Source of the DNA: an uncultured Eubacteriales bacterium | GTDB taxonomy: Bacteria > Bacillota > Clostridia > Oscillospirales > QAKW01 | Length of the DNA stretch: 42,366 bases | Reading direction: 5' to 3' | NCBI GenBank assembly: GCA_902492505.1 | Contig: CABULU010000011.1 | Coordinates: 1-42,366, forward strand | Part shown: positions 34,281-42,366 of the stretch, one piece after another | Layout of the letters: each line of letters begins with the position of its first letter | How positions within the stretch are numbered: the stretch's first letter is position 1 | Program-made: the position numbers and the translations under genes | Notes under the pieces: generated by a model | Databases searched by the model: none | Told to the model about the DNA's origin: nothing | What the model saw: the letters and a program-made list of their open reading frames with translations, nothing else

Positions 34281-35888
34281 TTATGCTTTTATTTTCTTGA
34301 TTACGCCGTCTTTGGCAACCACAGTATAGCTTTCGGCAAGGCTGTCTACGTGAGCTTCACAGTCCTCTACATTTTTATTGACTCTTGCGACGCTCTTCCA
34401 GGCTGTTTCACCCTGACCACAGTAATAGATTAGATGCACGCTTGTATCTGTTGAAACAATGTCAACGTCTCCCGATTTTCTTGCATCATCGTAGCACCAG
34501 TTGACAAAGCTCTCCGGGTATGCCTGCGTATCATTTGTAATATTCTCATAAAGACCGCCGTTGTCTTTAGCGGTTGAGTCCTCGCTGTATTTCTTTGCAA
34601 GTTCGGCAAAAGCCTCCTCGGTTTTTTCACCGTTATTATATTCAGCAAGTACCTCTTTAGCCTTTTCAGTAGCCTTTTCCACCGTTTCATAGGTCTCGGT
34701 TGTAAACAGAATATGACGGGCGTTCACCGTATTATAATCGTCTGAATATGCAGTTTTTGTAACAATATATACTACATAATTAAAAGTTGTAGCATCCGCA
34801 TCCGGCTCTGTAATATAAGTATCGCCGATTTTTCGACCATCCTCAAACAGCCATTTTGCAACCTTATCCTCACTGTCTTCAGCGGGGTAGCTCATTGTAC
34901 TTTTTGCACTCTCTACGGCATCTGCAACCGCCTCCTCAACAGTAGGTGTGCTGTCCTCGCCATCGCTGCCTTCCTCCTCGGAATTATCCGACGATTCACT
35001 TTCCGCTCTTGATTTTTCCTCCTGCTCGGTGAGATATCCGGTTATAGTTTCGGTAAAAGCCTCTACCGAAGCACTTTCCGACAGGCTGACAGCCTTTGCC
35101 TTTGCATCGTCCTTTGCCTGCTGCTTTGCAGCATCATCCGCATCGGACGCAACATCGGCAGTAAAGGTATATTTCATATAATCCGCTTTGACATAATCAG
35201 ATTTATTTTCATCAAAGTATTTTTGCAAATCCTCATCACTGTACTCAAGAGAATCACTGTAATCATTATAGTATTTGGACGCAAGAGCGGAAAGCTCCAG
35301 CGCGCGGCGGACATCATCCTCCTTAATGCCCTTGTCAAAAACCGTACCGAGATAGTTTTCAAAAGAAATTTTATTTTCCTCCGCATACGACTTCATCGAA
35401 GCAATGGAATCGTCTATTTCTTTTTTATCATCCTCGTCCAGCTCATATCCTTCGGCGCGGGCCTTTTCGGCACAGAGCAAAATATCGTTTACCCGGGTTT
35501 TGGCCTGACCCATAAAGTAGTCAAACCATGTTGAATCACCGTAGCTCTGCCTTTTCAGGCTCTTTGAAGTATCAAGCCCGTACATCGAAAGATAGTTGGA
35601 ATACTGATTTGTGAAAGTATAATATTCGTTTTTAAGGTAATAAGTCATCATTGCATTGTCTACCGTATAGTTATCCGACGACATCGCGACTGTATTTCTG
35701 AGAAAATACCCGGTAGCCGCAACAGCGTTGTATGCTATACCGAAAGCAATGGCAAGCACTGCGACAACTCCCGCGCAAATACCGATAATTTTGTTTATCT
35801 TTTTACGGCGTTTAATCTTTGCCGCTCTGATTTTCATCTCTTCTCTTTTGCCAGCACGCTCATTGCGTGCGCGTTGTCCTTTTCCCAT
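34281..35888 (-). CDS. Membrane-anchored parvulin-type peptidyl-prolyl isomerase
   Basis: A 535-residue protein with a strongly basic cytoplasmic N-terminus (about 32 residues), one membrane helix at about 33-52, and a long extracytoplasmic part. A SurA/PrsA-type N-terminal region spans about 60-260, then an acidic low-complexity stretch rich in Ser/Glu (about 290-325), and a parvulin (rotamase) domain from about 388 (NARHILF) to 490 (SEDSTAKDNGGL). It would assist folding of exported proteins. There is no lipobox, unlike B. subtilis PrsA; anchoring is by the helix. AGGT/GGAGG lies 9 bases before the ATG. It is a single gene. Confidence 0.9.
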   Translation of the reverse strand: MGKGQRARNERAGKREEMKIRAAKIKRRKKINKIIGICAGVVAVLAIAFGIAYNAVAATGYFLRNTVAMSSDNYTVDNAMMTYYLKNEYYTFTNQYSNYLSMYGLDTSKSLKRQSYGDSTWFDYFMGQAKTRVNDILLCAEKARAEGYELDEDDKKEIDDSIASMKSYAEENKISFENYLGTVFDKGIKEDDVRRALELSALASKYYNDYSDSLEYSDEDLQKYFDENKSDYVKADYMKYTFTADVASDADDAAKQQAKDDAKAKAVSLSESASVEAFTETITGYLTEQEEKSRAESESSDNSEEEGSDGEDSTPTVEEAVADAVESAKSTMSYPAEDSEDKVAKWLFEDGRKIGDTYITEPDADATTFNYVVYIVTKTAYSDDYNTVNARHILFTTETYETVEKATEKAKEVLAEYNNGEKTEEAFAELAKKYSEDSTAKDNGGLYENITNDTQAYPESFVNWCYDDARKSGDVDIVSTDTSVHLIYYCGQGETAWKSVARVNKNVEDCEAHVDSLAESYTVVAKDGVIKKIKA

Positions 35889-35921
35889 CGGGAAGTACCT
35901 CCGTTGCGTTTTTGTTATTAT

Positions 35922-35927
35922 ATTATA
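35922..35927 (-). promoter_or_regulatory. -10 element of the parvulin gene promoter
   Basis: Minus strand TATAAT about 34 bases before the ATG. No convincing -35 at 16-18 bases was found, so only the -10 is marked. Confidence 0.4.
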
Positions 35928-36032
35928 GAATGTGATACATTGTATAAATCATAGATTAACAAATTGTAAATTCTGTAAAAATTCAACATGTATCAGCAAT
36001 AGTTTAACACAATAAGTGTGCCCGGTCAATAT

Positions 36033-36842
36033 CTACATGCACATTTCACACAGTTTAAAAGCTCTTTTATACGCCTGCTCATAAAATTTTTCGGTGCCGA
36101 TACCCAAATAGTCGTCTTTAAGCTCCAGCGTCAATGGTCCGGTATAACCGCATTCCCGGATTTTTTCGGAATACCAGTCCCAATTCAGATTACCGTCAAA
36201 CGGCATATGGTGAAGGTCATCTGTATAGTGAATTATTCCCGGACGGGTTACGCCTTTATTATCATCAACATGAGTACAAATAAGCTTTTTCCCGTAAAGT
36301 GACATGATGTCGGTCATCGGAGTATAACAAAGATTATGTCCACAGTCCCAGCAAAAGCCGTGAAAGTCCCCCGTAAGCTCCATAAGCTGTCTTAAATGTT
36401 CCTCCGACTCCAAGTTTTCCACTGCCATACGCACACCGCAACTTTTTGCATATAAAAAAAGACGGTTAAACCGTTCAAGCCCGATTTCACTTACAGGCGG
36501 CGGATTTTCCGTTACGGCATTATGTATGACACATTTTTCAATACCGTTTTGCGCGCAGGCGCCCACACATTCAAAAAGCAACCTCAAATACTCTTCACCG
36601 CAGTCGTTTTCCAGCCACATGGAATTCAGATTTTGCTCAAGCCCGCAGCGCCCAAACGGTGCGTGCAAAGTCTCATATTCAAGATTAAGTTTTTTTGCGG
36701 CGCTTATCGCATTTTTCAGCGGAAACTTTCGTGTAAATGAAGAAAACACACAGTCAAAACCCGCTGATTTTATAAGCCGCAGATTTTCTTCTATTGAAAT
36801 CCCGAAATAATCATGCAGAGTATTTACTCCGATTGCTCTCAT
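36033..36842 (-). CDS. Sugar phosphate isomerase/epimerase-like TIM-barrel protein
   Basis: A 269-residue member of the xylose isomerase-like TIM-barrel superfamily. The metal ligands expected in the family are visible: Glu in AVENLES, Asp and His in WDCGHN, His and Asp in THVDDN and the late Glu in LTLELK. These enzymes isomerise or epimerise sugars or inosose-like compounds; the substrate is not evident. The ATG overlaps the end of the nucleosidase gene by 4 bases (ATGA), indicating translational coupling. No clear terminator was found after its stop. Confidence 0.87.
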   Translation of the reverse strand: MRAIGVNTLHDYFGISIEENLRLIKSAGFDCVFSSFTRKFPLKNAISAAKKLNLEYETLHAPFGRCGLEQNLNSMWLENDCGEEYLRLLFECVGACAQNGIEKCVIHNAVTENPPPVSEIGLERFNRLFLYAKSCGVRMAVENLESEEHLRQLMELTGDFHGFCWDCGHNLCYTPMTDIMSLYGKKLICTHVDDNKGVTRPGIIHYTDDLHHMPFDGNLNWDWYSEKIRECGYTGPLTLELKDDYLGIGTEKFYEQAYKRAFKLCEMCM

Positions 36843-37543
36843 TGCTCTTTTCCTTTCTTATATTCAAAATAAATCTTCAAAAGCTTTGCCGTATTATCAG
36901 CCGCCGACTGTGCAAACTGTGCATATTCCATATGAGAGCCGCCGTCGGCACTGTCTGAAACAGAGCGTATGACGCTAAACGGAACACCGTTTACGTAACA
37001 AGTATGTCCGATGGCACCGGACTCCATGTCACATGCTATGCCGCCGAACCAGCGGTGCAGAAATTCCCTTTCGGACGCGCTGTTTATAAATTTGTCAATA
37101 ACGCCTCCGACACATTTAATACCGAGCGCTTTTTCAGCCGTACAACGCAGTCCTTCAAACTCTGCCAGTATTTTTTTATCGCATTCAAAATTTATCTTGT
37201 TAATTCCCGACACAAGAGCACGAGGGTCTCCGAGCGCCGTTGTATCAACATCATGCTGAACAACACTTGTAGCAACGGCAACATCACGGCAGTGAAGCGA
37301 GCCTGTAAGAGAACCGCCGACGCCCGTATTTATAATCACATCCGGAGCATAACGCAAAATCATAGTCTGCGCACAGATCGCCGCAAACACTTTTCCCACG
37401 CCGCAGACCGCAATAACCGATTTGCGACCGTATAGCGTGCCGCATACAAAATCAATGCCGGAAATCCGTTCGCATTTTGTATCGCGCATTTCATTCAGAA
37501 GCAGATGAGCCTCCAAATCCATAGCACATATTATTCCTGTCAT
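36839..37543 (-). CDS. 5'-methylthioadenosine/S-adenosylhomocysteine nucleosidase-like protein
   Basis: A 234-residue nucleoside phosphorylase-superfamily protein. GVGKVFAAICAQ and NTGVGGSL form the phosphate/ribose region, and DMESGAIGH carries the Met-Glu that binds the ribose. SVSDSAD places the catalytic-type Asp as in MTA/SAH nucleosidases. The function would be cleavage of the adenine-ribose bond of MTA or SAH in methionine salvage and recycling. Sequence divergence (CAMDLEAH where MTAN has AMEEE) leaves a futalosine hydrolase or another nucleosidase possible. The start is ATG 37543, 7 bases after AAAGG; an upstream ATG has no such site. It has a promoter at 37585-37612. Confidence 0.85.
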   Translation of the reverse strand: MTGIICAMDLEAHLLLNEMRDTKCERISGIDFVCGTLYGRKSVIAVCGVGKVFAAICAQTMILRYAPDVIINTGVGGSLTGSLHCRDVAVATSVVQHDVDTTALGDPRALVSGINKINFECDKKILAEFEGLRCTAEKALGIKCVGGVIDKFINSASEREFLHRWFGGIACDMESGAIGHTCYVNGVPFSVIRSVSDSADGGSHMEYAQFAQSAADNTAKLLKIYFEYKKGKEQ

Positions 37544-37584
37544 ATTACTGCCTTTCATTTTAAGTGTATTTGAATATCCTATAT

Positions 37585-37612
37585 ATTATATATTACCGGC
37601 GTGATATTTCAA
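37585..37612 (-). promoter_or_regulatory. Promoter of the nucleosidase-isomerase operon
   Basis: Minus strand TTGAAA (37607-37612), a 16-base spacer and TATAAT (37585-37590), about 40 bases before the start codon. Confidence 0.65.
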
Positions 37613-37632
37613 GAGTTTTTGTTATAAGTATA

Positions 37633-37662
37633 TTGACTGAATTCGGATTTTTTTGCTATAAT
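37633..37662 (+). promoter_or_regulatory. Extended -10 promoter of the DMT transporter gene
   Basis: TTGACT (37633-37638), an 18-base spacer and TGC-TATAAT ending at 37662, 29 bases before the ATG. Confidence 0.78.
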
Positions 37663-37691
37663 AGCATGGAAATTTTTAAAAGAGGAAAAAC

Positions 37692-38599
37692 ATGAAAAAA
37701 AAGCACAAATCACTTTTGATTTTACTGCTTACCGCTATGATATGGGGATTTGCGTTTGTCGCTCAGCTGGTCGGTGCAAGCTCGGTGGGCAGCTTTACCT
37801 TCAATGCGGCGCGCTTTACACTTGGAGGGCTGTCCCTTATCCCGGTGGTCCTGATCTTTGAAAGACAGAAAACCGAGAAAAGCAGACTGCGTACAACAAT
37901 ATTATCCGGAATGGCAACGGGAATTATTTTGTTTGCCGCTTCCACTCTTCAGCAGCTTGGCGTAATGTATACAGGCAGTGCAGGAAAAGCGGGATTTCTG
38001 ACAGGAATTTATACCGTAATAGTTCCGATAATCGGCATATTTTTAAAGCATAAAACAAGCCTCAACACATGGATGGGCGCTGTGCTTGCCGTAATCGGAC
38101 TTTATTTTATAAGCTTCAGCGAAGGCTTTTCTTCAGTCGGAGCAGGTGATATAGTTCTTATTATCGGCGCGTTTATGTGGGCGCTTCACATAATCGTAAT
38201 AGACATTTTCGCAGACAGAATATATTCACTGAGATTTGCCATGATACAGTTTATCATCTGTGCGCTGCTCAGCACAATATGCGCCTTGCTATTCGAGGAT
38301 ATATCCCTCAAGTCTGTCATGGAGGCAAAATTCCCTATCCTTTACGCGGGAGTCATGTCCGTCGGCGTGGCATATACATGTCAGATAATCGGTCAAAAAT
38401 ACGCCGACCCGACTGCGGCATCAATAATTCTTTCAACCGAATCAATTTTCAGTGCATTGGGCGAAGCGGTTATACTGGGACTGATACTGACCGATTGGGA
38501 TTATACGCCGCTGTCGCCTTAAACTATTTGGGATGCGGCATTATTTTCTGCTCCGTAATAATTTCACAGCTAAATTTCAAAAAACAAAAACTCACATAA
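37692..38599 (+). pseudogene. EamA/DMT-family transporter with C-terminal frameshift
   Basis: A drug/metabolite transporter-type permease with two EamA repeats. The first frame starts at ATG 37692 (AGAGG upstream) and runs 276 residues to a stop at 38520-38522, ending in ILTDWDYTPLSP. The last helix of the second EamA repeat is missing there, but it is encoded in another frame (LNYLGCGIIFCSVIISQL) that ends at 38599. A -1 shift near 38485-38515, equivalent to one missing base, would restore a full protein of about 302 residues and about 10 helices. No slippery heptamer was seen, so a real mutation or an assembly error is more likely than programmed shifting. If real, the transporter is truncated and possibly inactive. 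Confidence 0.75.
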
Positions 38600-38601
38600 T
38601 G

Positions 38602-38633
38602 AAAAACCGTCTCGAACTTTAGAGACGGTTTTT
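38602..38633. terminator. Bidirectional terminator between the DMT and PHP genes
   Basis: Stem AAAAACCGTCTC (38602-38613) with GAGACGGTTTTT (38622-38633) and an 8-base loop. A and T runs are inside the stem, so it can work for both convergent genes. Confidence 0.85.
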
Positions 38634-38636
38634 CAT

Positions 38637-39944
38637 CTATCTGCCCAGCTTTTTTATTCTGTAACGCTCGGTTCTGCCGTGAAGCGACTCAAGTGCCTGC
38701 GCCGCGCTCTCCTCACCGCAAACGTAGTCGCGCATCAGTCTTCCTTCCTCAAAGCATAGGCTGTCATGACCGGGGAAATAGTTTTCAAGTAAAAATCTAA
38801 CATATTTTACAAGCCTGAACTGACCATACACGCGCACACTCTCTTTGGGCATGCTATCTATTGCAACGCTGTACGACTCCCTTACAGCGCTGCAAACCGA
38901 AGTACTGTCAAGGGCTTTTGCAAACACTACCGTTTTGCTCTGACCAAAATAACGCGCGGGGTCTGTTCCGTGCGAGTCTGACGAACCTACAACAGGTATA
39001 TGCCGCCCTTTCTGAAGCTGTTCCATATAATATGCAACCTGAAGATTGTTTTCATGCACCGTTTGACCTCCGATTAGCTCAAACGCATCGTAAAGACCGG
39101 TTTCAAAAACATAATCGAGCATTTTTGAACGCATATTGAACTGATATGGTCCGTGAATCCAAAACGGATGCGGAACAATACAGAGTCCGCCGCTTTTTCG
39201 TATCTGCTCGCACGCCCACCTGCGGTATACATACTCCAATGCGTTGACGCCGCGCGGCGTTTTTTCCGCCTTTGCCTCATCTTCAAGCATGGCGTGTATT
39301 TTATCTTCATTTTCGTAAAACAACTCATTGACACTGTAACCGCTTCCGAAATTAACAAGGTGCATGTATCCTCCCTTGAGATGTACCTCCTCGCCGTGGC
39401 AAAGCAGCAGGTCAATGGGTATGCCTGAAAACTTATCTATTGCTTCTTGAGAGGGACGCCATTTTCCGTGATCGGTCAGCCCCATAAAATCAAATCCCGC
39501 CTTTCGATAGTTTGCAGCTACGATTGCCGGCTCCTCCCCGCCGTCCGAGCGGCAGGAATGTGCATGCAAATCTCCCATAAACGGATGTCTTTCATATAAA
39601 TCATCAAAAACGGAATATACAAAAAAGCGCAAAAGCTTTCCCGCATCATCTCCGGGATAAATATCTATTGCCCACTGTTGTTCATCTTCAAAAATATATT
39701 CAAATGAAATAATACCGTTTTCCGGCACTGCGGTAATTTGGTCATAGCAGCTGCGCGAGTCGGAAATATTGCCGTTTGGAATATATGTAACCTCCGAATG
39801 CTCCATAGGTAAAAGCGATACCGTATACCGCACGCCGTTTTCAAATGCAGCGCATTCCCCGCACGGATTTACAGTTACCTTTGTCTTTTCCCCGCTCCTT
39901 ACAACACAAGGAAAAACATCATAATTAGAAACTCCTATTTTCAT
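38637..39944 (-). CDS. PHP-domain phosphoesterase-like protein with N-terminal beta domain
   Basis: A 435-residue protein. Residues 1 to about 115 form a beta-rich domain of unknown role. The PHP domain follows with DLHAHS (His127, His129), GLTDHGK (Asp158, His159), an HGEE segment, VPHPFW and GSSDSHGTD, so the expected metal-binding His/Asp/Glu set is present. PHP proteins hydrolyse phosphoesters using two or three metals; the substrate is not evident. The ATG at 39944 follows a GGAGG site. Its promoter is divergent from that of the DeoR gene, so DeoR control is possible. Confidence 0.85.
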   Translation of the reverse strand: MKIGVSNYDVFPCVVRSGEKTKVTVNPCGECAAFENGVRYTVSLLPMEHSEVTYIPNGNISDSRSCYDQITAVPENGIISFEYIFEDEQQWAIDIYPGDDAGKLLRFFVYSVFDDLYERHPFMGDLHAHSCRSDGGEEPAIVAANYRKAGFDFMGLTDHGKWRPSQEAIDKFSGIPIDLLLCHGEEVHLKGGYMHLVNFGSGYSVNELFYENEDKIHAMLEDEAKAEKTPRGVNALEYVYRRWACEQIRKSGGLCIVPHPFWIHGPYQFNMRSKMLDYVFETGLYDAFELIGGQTVHENNLQVAYYMEQLQKGRHIPVVGSSDSHGTDPARYFGQSKTVVFAKALDSTSVCSAVRESYSVAIDSMPKESVRVYGQFRLVKYVRFLLENYFPGHDSLCFEEGRLMRDYVCGEESAAQALESLHGRTERYRIKKLGR

Positions 39945-39977
39945 TGCCGTATTCCTCCAAAAGAGTTGATTTTCTCA

Positions 39978-40006
39978 ATAATACCCCAAAGTGCCACAGA
40001 AGTCAA
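39978..40006 (-). promoter_or_regulatory. Promoter of the PHP-domain gene
   Basis: Minus strand TTGACT (40001-40006), a 17-base spacer and TATTAT (39978-39983), about 35 bases before the start codon. Confidence 0.72.
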
Positions 40007-40025
40007 CACAAATTCAATATTTTTG

Positions 40026-40054
40026 TTGCTTTATTTGGAATTGCATGTTATAAT
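40026..40054 (+). promoter_or_regulatory. Promoter of the DeoR-MFS operon
   Basis: TTGCTT (40026-40031), a 17-base spacer and TATAAT (40049-40054), 23 bases before the ATG. The divergent PHP promoter has its -35 only 19 bases away. Confidence 0.72.
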
Positions 40055-40077
40055 CTTTGCTGTACGGAGGAAAAGAA

Positions 40078-40881
40078 ATGCTGACAGACCAAAGACGAAA
40101 CGAAATTATAAAGATAATATACAGGGAAGGAAAGGCATATATTTCAGAGCTGGCGCGAAGATTTGATGTATCGGGAGAGACTATACGCAGAGACTTAAAC
40201 GAGATTTCCAAAAATGAAAGTATAAAGAAAGTATACGGCGGCGCAATATGTGTAAAAAAGCCTATGCGTGAAGACAGCTACGAGGTTCGCAGACTCAAAA
40301 ACCTCGAACAGAAGCTCGCTATTGCCAAGTATGCCGCGCGTCTTGTGCAAAACAACGATATAATCGCCGTGGATACCGGCACCGTTACGGAGTGCTTTGT
40401 AAATGAGATAAACGGCGTGCAGGGTATAAAGGTAATCACAAATTCCCTAAAAATAGCCCAGATTTTAACAGATAAACGCAAGCGCGGAGATTTTGACGGT
40501 AATATAATAATGCTGGGCGGAGATATCGATCCCGAAACAGGATGTGCGTACAGTCCGCTGACAAATGAAATGCTATCGCATTTTGTAGCCGACAAAGCGT
40601 TTATCGGCGCAACCGCAGTTAACACAGACGGAGTCATGGCATGGGAAACAAGTCACGGAATTTTTACCGGAGAGCTGTGCAGAACGGCTGAAAAATGCAT
40701 CTTACTTGCAGACAGCTACAAATTTGAAAAGCACAGCTTTTACCGCAGCTGCTCGATAAATGAAATCGACACAATAATCACAGACGACAAAAATATAATT
40801 TCAAACAGCTTTAGGGAGACCTGTCAAAAGAGCGGCTGCACTTTGAACATTGTAAACATCGAGGGGGAAATATGCAAATGA
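40078..40881 (+). CDS. DeoR-family transcriptional regulator
   Basis: A 267-residue repressor-type protein. The N-terminal winged helix (RRNEIIKIIYREGKAYISEL, then a helix ending VSGETIRRDLNEI) is classic DeoR, and residues of about 80-240 form the DeoRC sugar-phosphate-binding domain with VDTGTVTE and the late LADSYKFEKHS motif. It would respond to a phosphorylated sugar and control the transporter encoded directly after it (10-base overlap), and perhaps the divergent PHP gene. ATG 40078 is chosen as GGAGG lies 8 bases upstream. Confidence 0.93.
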   Translation: MLTDQRRNEIIKIIYREGKAYISELARRFDVSGETIRRDLNEISKNESIKKVYGGAICVKKPMREDSYEVRRLKNLEQKLAIAKYAARLVQNNDIIAVDTGTVTECFVNEINGVQGIKVITNSLKIAQILTDKRKRGDFDGNIIMLGGDIDPETGCAYSPLTNEMLSHFVADKAFIGATAVNTDGVMAWETSHGIFTGELCRTAEKCILLADSYKFEKHSFYRSCSINEIDTIITDDKNIISNSFRETCQKSGCTLNIVNIEGEICK

Positions 40882-42101
40882 CTACAACAAAAACCAAAAA
40901 CGCAGTATGGATAGGGACAGCATGCTGTGTTGCATATGCCGGATGCTATGCGGGGAGAAACATATTAAGCGCCGTTATGCCGCAGATGACCGAGCTTAAG
41001 ATTTTCAGCGAAAGTGCTTTGGGTCTTATGAGCAGCGCACTTCTTTTGTGCTACGGTATCGGCCAGCTCATCAACGGAGTGCTCGGCAACAAAATAAATG
41101 CAAAATACATGGTATCCGCCGGGCTCGCTGTTACAGGACTTATGATAATTATATTCCCGTTTTGCACATCTAAAACCGCAGGTGTTCTGATGTGGGGTGC
41201 CTGCGGTTTTTTCTGCTCGATGCTGTGGGGCCCACTGTCCAAAATAATAGGTGAAAATACCGAGCGGGCGACGGGAAGAATACTCATAACTCTGATGACC
41301 GCAGCGTCTGTCATAGGCACGCTGTTAACCTACATACTCGCCCTGTACGGCTCTGCAATAGGCAGCTATACCGCGCCATTTGTAATTTCCGGAATTACTC
41401 TGATAATTATTGCGGCGGCATATTATATTTCCAGCATACACATGGAAAAATGCGGAGTAATAGGCACATACGCATCTGAAAACGCACAAAAAATACAGAC
41501 GGATTTTAAAAAAAATTTTTTAAATGCAGGCTTTATTTCAATGGTTATAGTAACGCTTTTATACGGAGTTATCAGAAACGCCGTATCATTTTGGATTCCT
41601 ACGTTTATTGCGCAGAATTTTTCGGTAAGCAGTAAAACGGCGGCTGCAATTTCCACCATACTTCCACTGACAAATATACTCGGTACTTTTGTTACGATGT
41701 TTATTGCAAAGCTGCTCAAATATAGAGAAAAACTGATGTGCATGATATTATTTTCATTTTCGGTAATTATGTTTGTTATTGTATTTTTATGCAAAAGCGG
41801 CCTGGCACCGCTTTCCATTTCGGCGTTGTTTTTGGCAAGCGCTGCAATGACAGGCGCATGCAACATGATATTCAGTATTTACGTTTTGCACTTTACAAGC
41901 ACGGGACTTATATCTGGAATAACGGGATTTTTTGATTTTGCCTCCTACATATCCGCATCAGGCGCAAGCTTTCTGTTTCCCGTAATACTGAAAGCAGCGG
42001 GCTGGAGCGCTGTGGTCGCAGTCTGGACGGCAGTTACCGCCGCGGGTACGGTTTTTTCGCTGATTGCAATGAAAACAGACAAAGCACACCTGCTGGACTA
42101 A
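40872..42101 (+). CDS. MFS transporter, OPA (organophosphate:phosphate antiporter)-like
   Basis: A 409-residue membrane protein with 12 predicted hydrophobic segments. The YAGCYAGRNILSAVMPQM segment near residue 20-40 resembles the helix-1 region of GlpT/UhpT-type OPA transporters. A DeoR regulator encoded 10 bases overlapping upstream supports a sugar-phosphate or polyol-phosphate substrate, though this is inference. The start at ATG 40872 is 4 bases after a GGGGG run and the next ATG at 40878 is also possible. No terminator is evident after the stop. Confidence 0.9.
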   Translation: MQMTTTKTKNAVWIGTACCVAYAGCYAGRNILSAVMPQMTELKIFSESALGLMSSALLLCYGIGQLINGVLGNKINAKYMVSAGLAVTGLMIIIFPFCTSKTAGVLMWGACGFFCSMLWGPLSKIIGENTERATGRILITLMTAASVIGTLLTYILALYGSAIGSYTAPFVISGITLIIIAAAYYISSIHMEKCGVIGTYASENAQKIQTDFKKNFLNAGFISMVIVTLLYGVIRNAVSFWIPTFIAQNFSVSSKTAAAISTILPLTNILGTFVTMFIAKLLKYREKLMCMILFSFSVIMFVIVFLCKSGLAPLSISALFLASAAMTGACNMIFSIYVLHFTSTGLISGITGFFDFASYISASGASFLFPVILKAAGWSAVVAVWTAVTAAGTVFSLIAMKTDKAHLLD

Positions 42102-42366
42102 ACAAAAAAAGCGGCTGATAATGATGAAGTGCCGTAGCGAAGGTTTTGAAAATAAGCTGTAAAGACAATCGGTACAGTATATTGCAGAAAATCTAATTAG
42201 AAATGCAAGGCATAACAGAAAGACTAAAAACTGAAAATACAATGGAATGAGTGCAACGAATGAATAGTATACAGGTGTGTGCAATGGAGATTGTCAATGA
42301 GGAAATTATATATGCTTAAAGCATTTTAACACATATAGCCGTAAAATAGTGGCGGGTAGGATAACA
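42102..42366. other. Non-coding end of window
   Basis: This stretch of 265 bases is A/T rich with no convincing gene, terminator or RNA on either strand. Short frames broken by stops are present but show no recognisable family. A gene or regulatory leader may lie beyond the window edge. Confidence 0.5.

Noticed and set aside
38480..38520. Programmed -1 frameshift in the DMT gene
   Set aside because: No X-XXY-YYZ slippery heptamer or downstream hairpin close enough was found; the terminator hairpin at 38602 is too far.
42102..42366. Decayed transposase or small gene at the window end
   Set aside because: Only short stop-broken frames with no recognisable motif; no inverted repeats were seen.

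Overview
The window reads as chromosome of an anaerobic, low-to-medium GC Gram-positive bacterium of class Clostridia. The evidence is the Clostridia-type RpoB/RpoC, strong AAGGAGG ribosome-binding sites, TTGACA/TATAAT promoters, two soluble [FeFe]-hydrogenase-family proteins with NuoE-like [2Fe-2S] proteins, a SpoIIE-type phosphatase, and tRNA genes with encoded CCA. Order or species cannot be fixed from the sequence alone. No rRNA, CRISPR array, insertion sequence or prophage was seen, and no gene-free stretch exceeds 300 bases.

Layout. Positions 1-7185 (minus) hold rpoC (3' end outside the window) and rpoB, with their own promoter and no ribosomal protein genes upstream. Positions 7200-9766 (minus) are gnd (6-phosphogluconate dehydrogenase) and a PfkB sugar-acid kinase. 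Positions 9873-11936 (minus) are a MscS channel gene followed by a LarA-type nickel-pincer racemase/epimerase. At 12077-12322 (plus) a perfect-consensus promoter drives tRNA-Thr and tRNA-Tyr, ending in a strong terminator. At 12386-15311 (plus) lie an esterase/acyltransferase fusion and a zinc-ribbon membrane protein. At 15365-17467 (minus) are an ALDH3-type aldehyde dehydrogenase and a YhhN-family membrane protein. At 17598-20879 (plus) an apparent four-gene operon encodes a GNAT acetyltransferase, an EndA-like nuclease, an amidohydrolase and an AAC(3)-family acetyltransferase.

The first standout is 20915-26497 (minus), a tightly packed six-gene operon. It encodes an APH-fold kinase-like protein, two tandem [2Fe-2S] thioredoxin-like ferredoxins, a HydS-like protein (ferredoxin domain, H-cluster domain, Fe-S domain, PAS domain, coiled coil), a PP2C/SpoIIE phosphatase with an extra C-terminal domain, and a stand-alone group-B-like [FeFe] hydrogenase. 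I read it as a redox- or H2-sensing module whose output is protein (de)phosphorylation. A LysR regulator (26638-27564, minus) and a divergent ABC-2 exporter (27756-29566, plus) follow.

The second standout is 29642-34232 (plus): an FkbH-type HAD-IIIC protein, an acyl carrier protein, an MBOAT O-acyltransferase and a membrane-anchored SGNH protein, with its own promoter and terminator. It resembles dlt/alg O-acylation systems, but the adenylating ligase is replaced by an FkbH enzyme. FkbH enzymes are known for loading glyceryl units on carrier proteins, so the surface decoration may be glyceryl or a related hydroxyacyl group.

The rest comprises a membrane-anchored parvulin foldase (34281-35888, minus), an MTA/SAH-nucleosidase-like gene overlapping a sugar-isomerase-like TIM-barrel gene (36033-37543, minus), a DMT transporter with a C-terminal frameshift (37692-38599, plus), a PHP-domain protein (38637-39944, minus) and a divergent DeoR regulator plus OPA-like MFS transporter (40078-42101, plus). 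Convergent gene pairs share bidirectional hairpin terminators at about 15330, 20895, 34250 and 38615.
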